6,717 nucleotides of DNA. Source: an uncultured Lachnospiraceae bacterium. Its GTDB lineage: Bacteria > Bacillota > Clostridia > Lachnospirales > Lachnospiraceae. This document shows, piece by piece, positions 6,073 through 6,717 of the stretch (positions are counted from its first letter, which is position 1; each line of letters begins with the position of its first letter). The translations under genes and the position numbers were made by a program. The DNA lies in assembly GCA_910579465.1 (NCBI GenBank), contig CAJTUB010000015.1, positions 1 through 6,717 of the forward strand. The letters run 5' to 3'. Under the pieces are notes generated by a model, which worked only from the letters and a program-made list of their open reading frames with translations, had not been told where the DNA came from and did no database searches.

Positions 6073-6703
6073 TGTTCAAAACAAAAAGGCGTGGGAATAT
6101 TCCGCCTACGAATTTTGGGTAAAAAATTCCGGAACCCCGGCTGAAAGAGCCGGAAAGGATATGGAAAATCCTCGAAAGGCCCTGAAATGGCATGCTGCTT
6201 ACTTTGACAGCTATACGGATATCCGGATTGCAAACATATGCGGTTCTTGTGGAAAAAAGGCAGTCCCGCTCGCTCTTCTGGGGGCAGACGTAACTATTTT
6301 TGATATTTCAGAGGATAATCGGAAATACGCGCTGGAAACGGCAGCGGCAGCCAATGTGGATATCAATTATGAGGTATGTGATATTTTGGATATCGATACA
6401 AAAAAATACGGTAATTATTTTGACGTATTATTCATGGAAGGCGGCATATTGCATTACTTCCACGATATCGATGAATTTATGAATATCATGTACGCCCTGT
6501 TAAAGCAAAACGGGAAAATGATATGCAGCGATTTTCACCCGTTTACAAAAATCGCAGATATTTTGAATCTTGAGCAGCCTGCCATGAGTTATTTTTCCAC
6601 AGACGTTTTTGAAGGCGAGATGGCGCAGGCGCGCTTCTTTGAAGAAGAAATCCGGAACAAAAGAGTGTGTGAAGAAAAGTCTGTAAACTCAGATCTTCTA
6701 TGA
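6059..6703 (+). CDS. Class I SAM-dependent methyltransferase, C-terminus possibly altered
   Basis: The predicted enzyme transfers a methyl group from S-adenosylmethionine to an unknown acceptor. The Rossmann core is visible: motif I IANICGSCGKKAVPLALLG (57-75), with CGSCG where GxGxG is common; the acidic ribose-binding Asp82 in TIFDIS; the adenine-region Asp108 in EVCDILD; and the motif IV strand FDVLFMEGGILHYF (121-134). A GKMICSDFHPF strand follows. It starts inside the AraC gene (14-nt overlap) with no well-spaced ribosome site (AAAGGA is 14 nt away), so translation is probably coupled. It is more A+T-rich than the left half of the window. The 214-residue frame ends in the tail RVCEEKSVNSDLL, which looks unlike the rest of the fold; relatives I recall run to roughly 250 residues. 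A frameshift or 3' truncation near 6650-6690 is therefore possible but unproven, since only 14 nt follow. Confidence 0.8.
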   Translation: MRDYSVQNKKAWEYSAYEFWVKNSGTPAERAGKDMENPRKALKWHAAYFDSYTDIRIANICGSCGKKAVPLALLGADVTIFDISEDNRKYALETAAAANVDINYEVCDILDIDTKKYGNYFDVLFMEGGILHYFHDIDEFMNIMYALLKQNGKMICSDFHPFTKIADILNLEQPAMSYFSTDVFEGEMAQARFFEEEIRNKRVCEEKSVNSDLL

Positions 6704-6717
6704 TAATGATCAGGGCT

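Overview
The window looks like chromosomal DNA from a low-to-medium-GC Gram-positive bacterium of the class Clostridia, most likely Lachnospiraceae. This is inferred from strong AGGAGG-type ribosome sites, SigA-like promoters, a YtrA-type GntR/ABC operon and the style of the protein families. No marker gene fixes the species. There are no RNA genes, mobile elements, CRISPR arrays or obvious phage genes.

Layout: four genes lie on the minus strand and two on the plus strand, meeting in a divergent intergenic region (about 4843-5082). Reading minus-strand genes in transcription order, the first is a membrane-anchored extracellular C39-family cysteine peptidase with its own promoter. Next is a separately promoted operon: a YtrA-like GntR repressor, an ABC ATPase, and a large ABC permease with nine predicted membrane segments and a C-terminal extracytoplasmic domain of about 330 residues. 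Adjacent operon genes overlap by 8 and 26 nt, so translation is probably coupled. The operon promoter is near consensus (TTGACA, 17 bp, TATACT), and a 25-bp imperfect palindrome sits across the expected transcription start. That is the position expected for autorepression by the GntR protein.

On the plus strand, an AraC-family regulator with an N-terminal DNA-binding domain and an unclassified C-terminal domain overlaps a class I SAM-dependent methyltransferase by 14 nt. The two probably form one transcription unit. The methyltransferase ORF closes 14 nt before the window edge and seems shorter than the relatives I remember, so its C-terminus is suspect.

How the genes work together: the GntR/ABC trio resembles the ytr-type loci of Firmicutes, which respond to cell-envelope stress; the transported substrate cannot be read from sequence. 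The peptidase may belong to the same surface theme but has a separate promoter. The AraC/methyltransferase pair looks like a small sensor-enzyme module of unknown substrate. Nothing here forces the conclusion of a wholly new system. The most interesting points are the operator/promoter architecture, a three-codon minigene leading into gntR, the inverted repeat between the divergent promoters, and the AraC-methyltransferase pairing.
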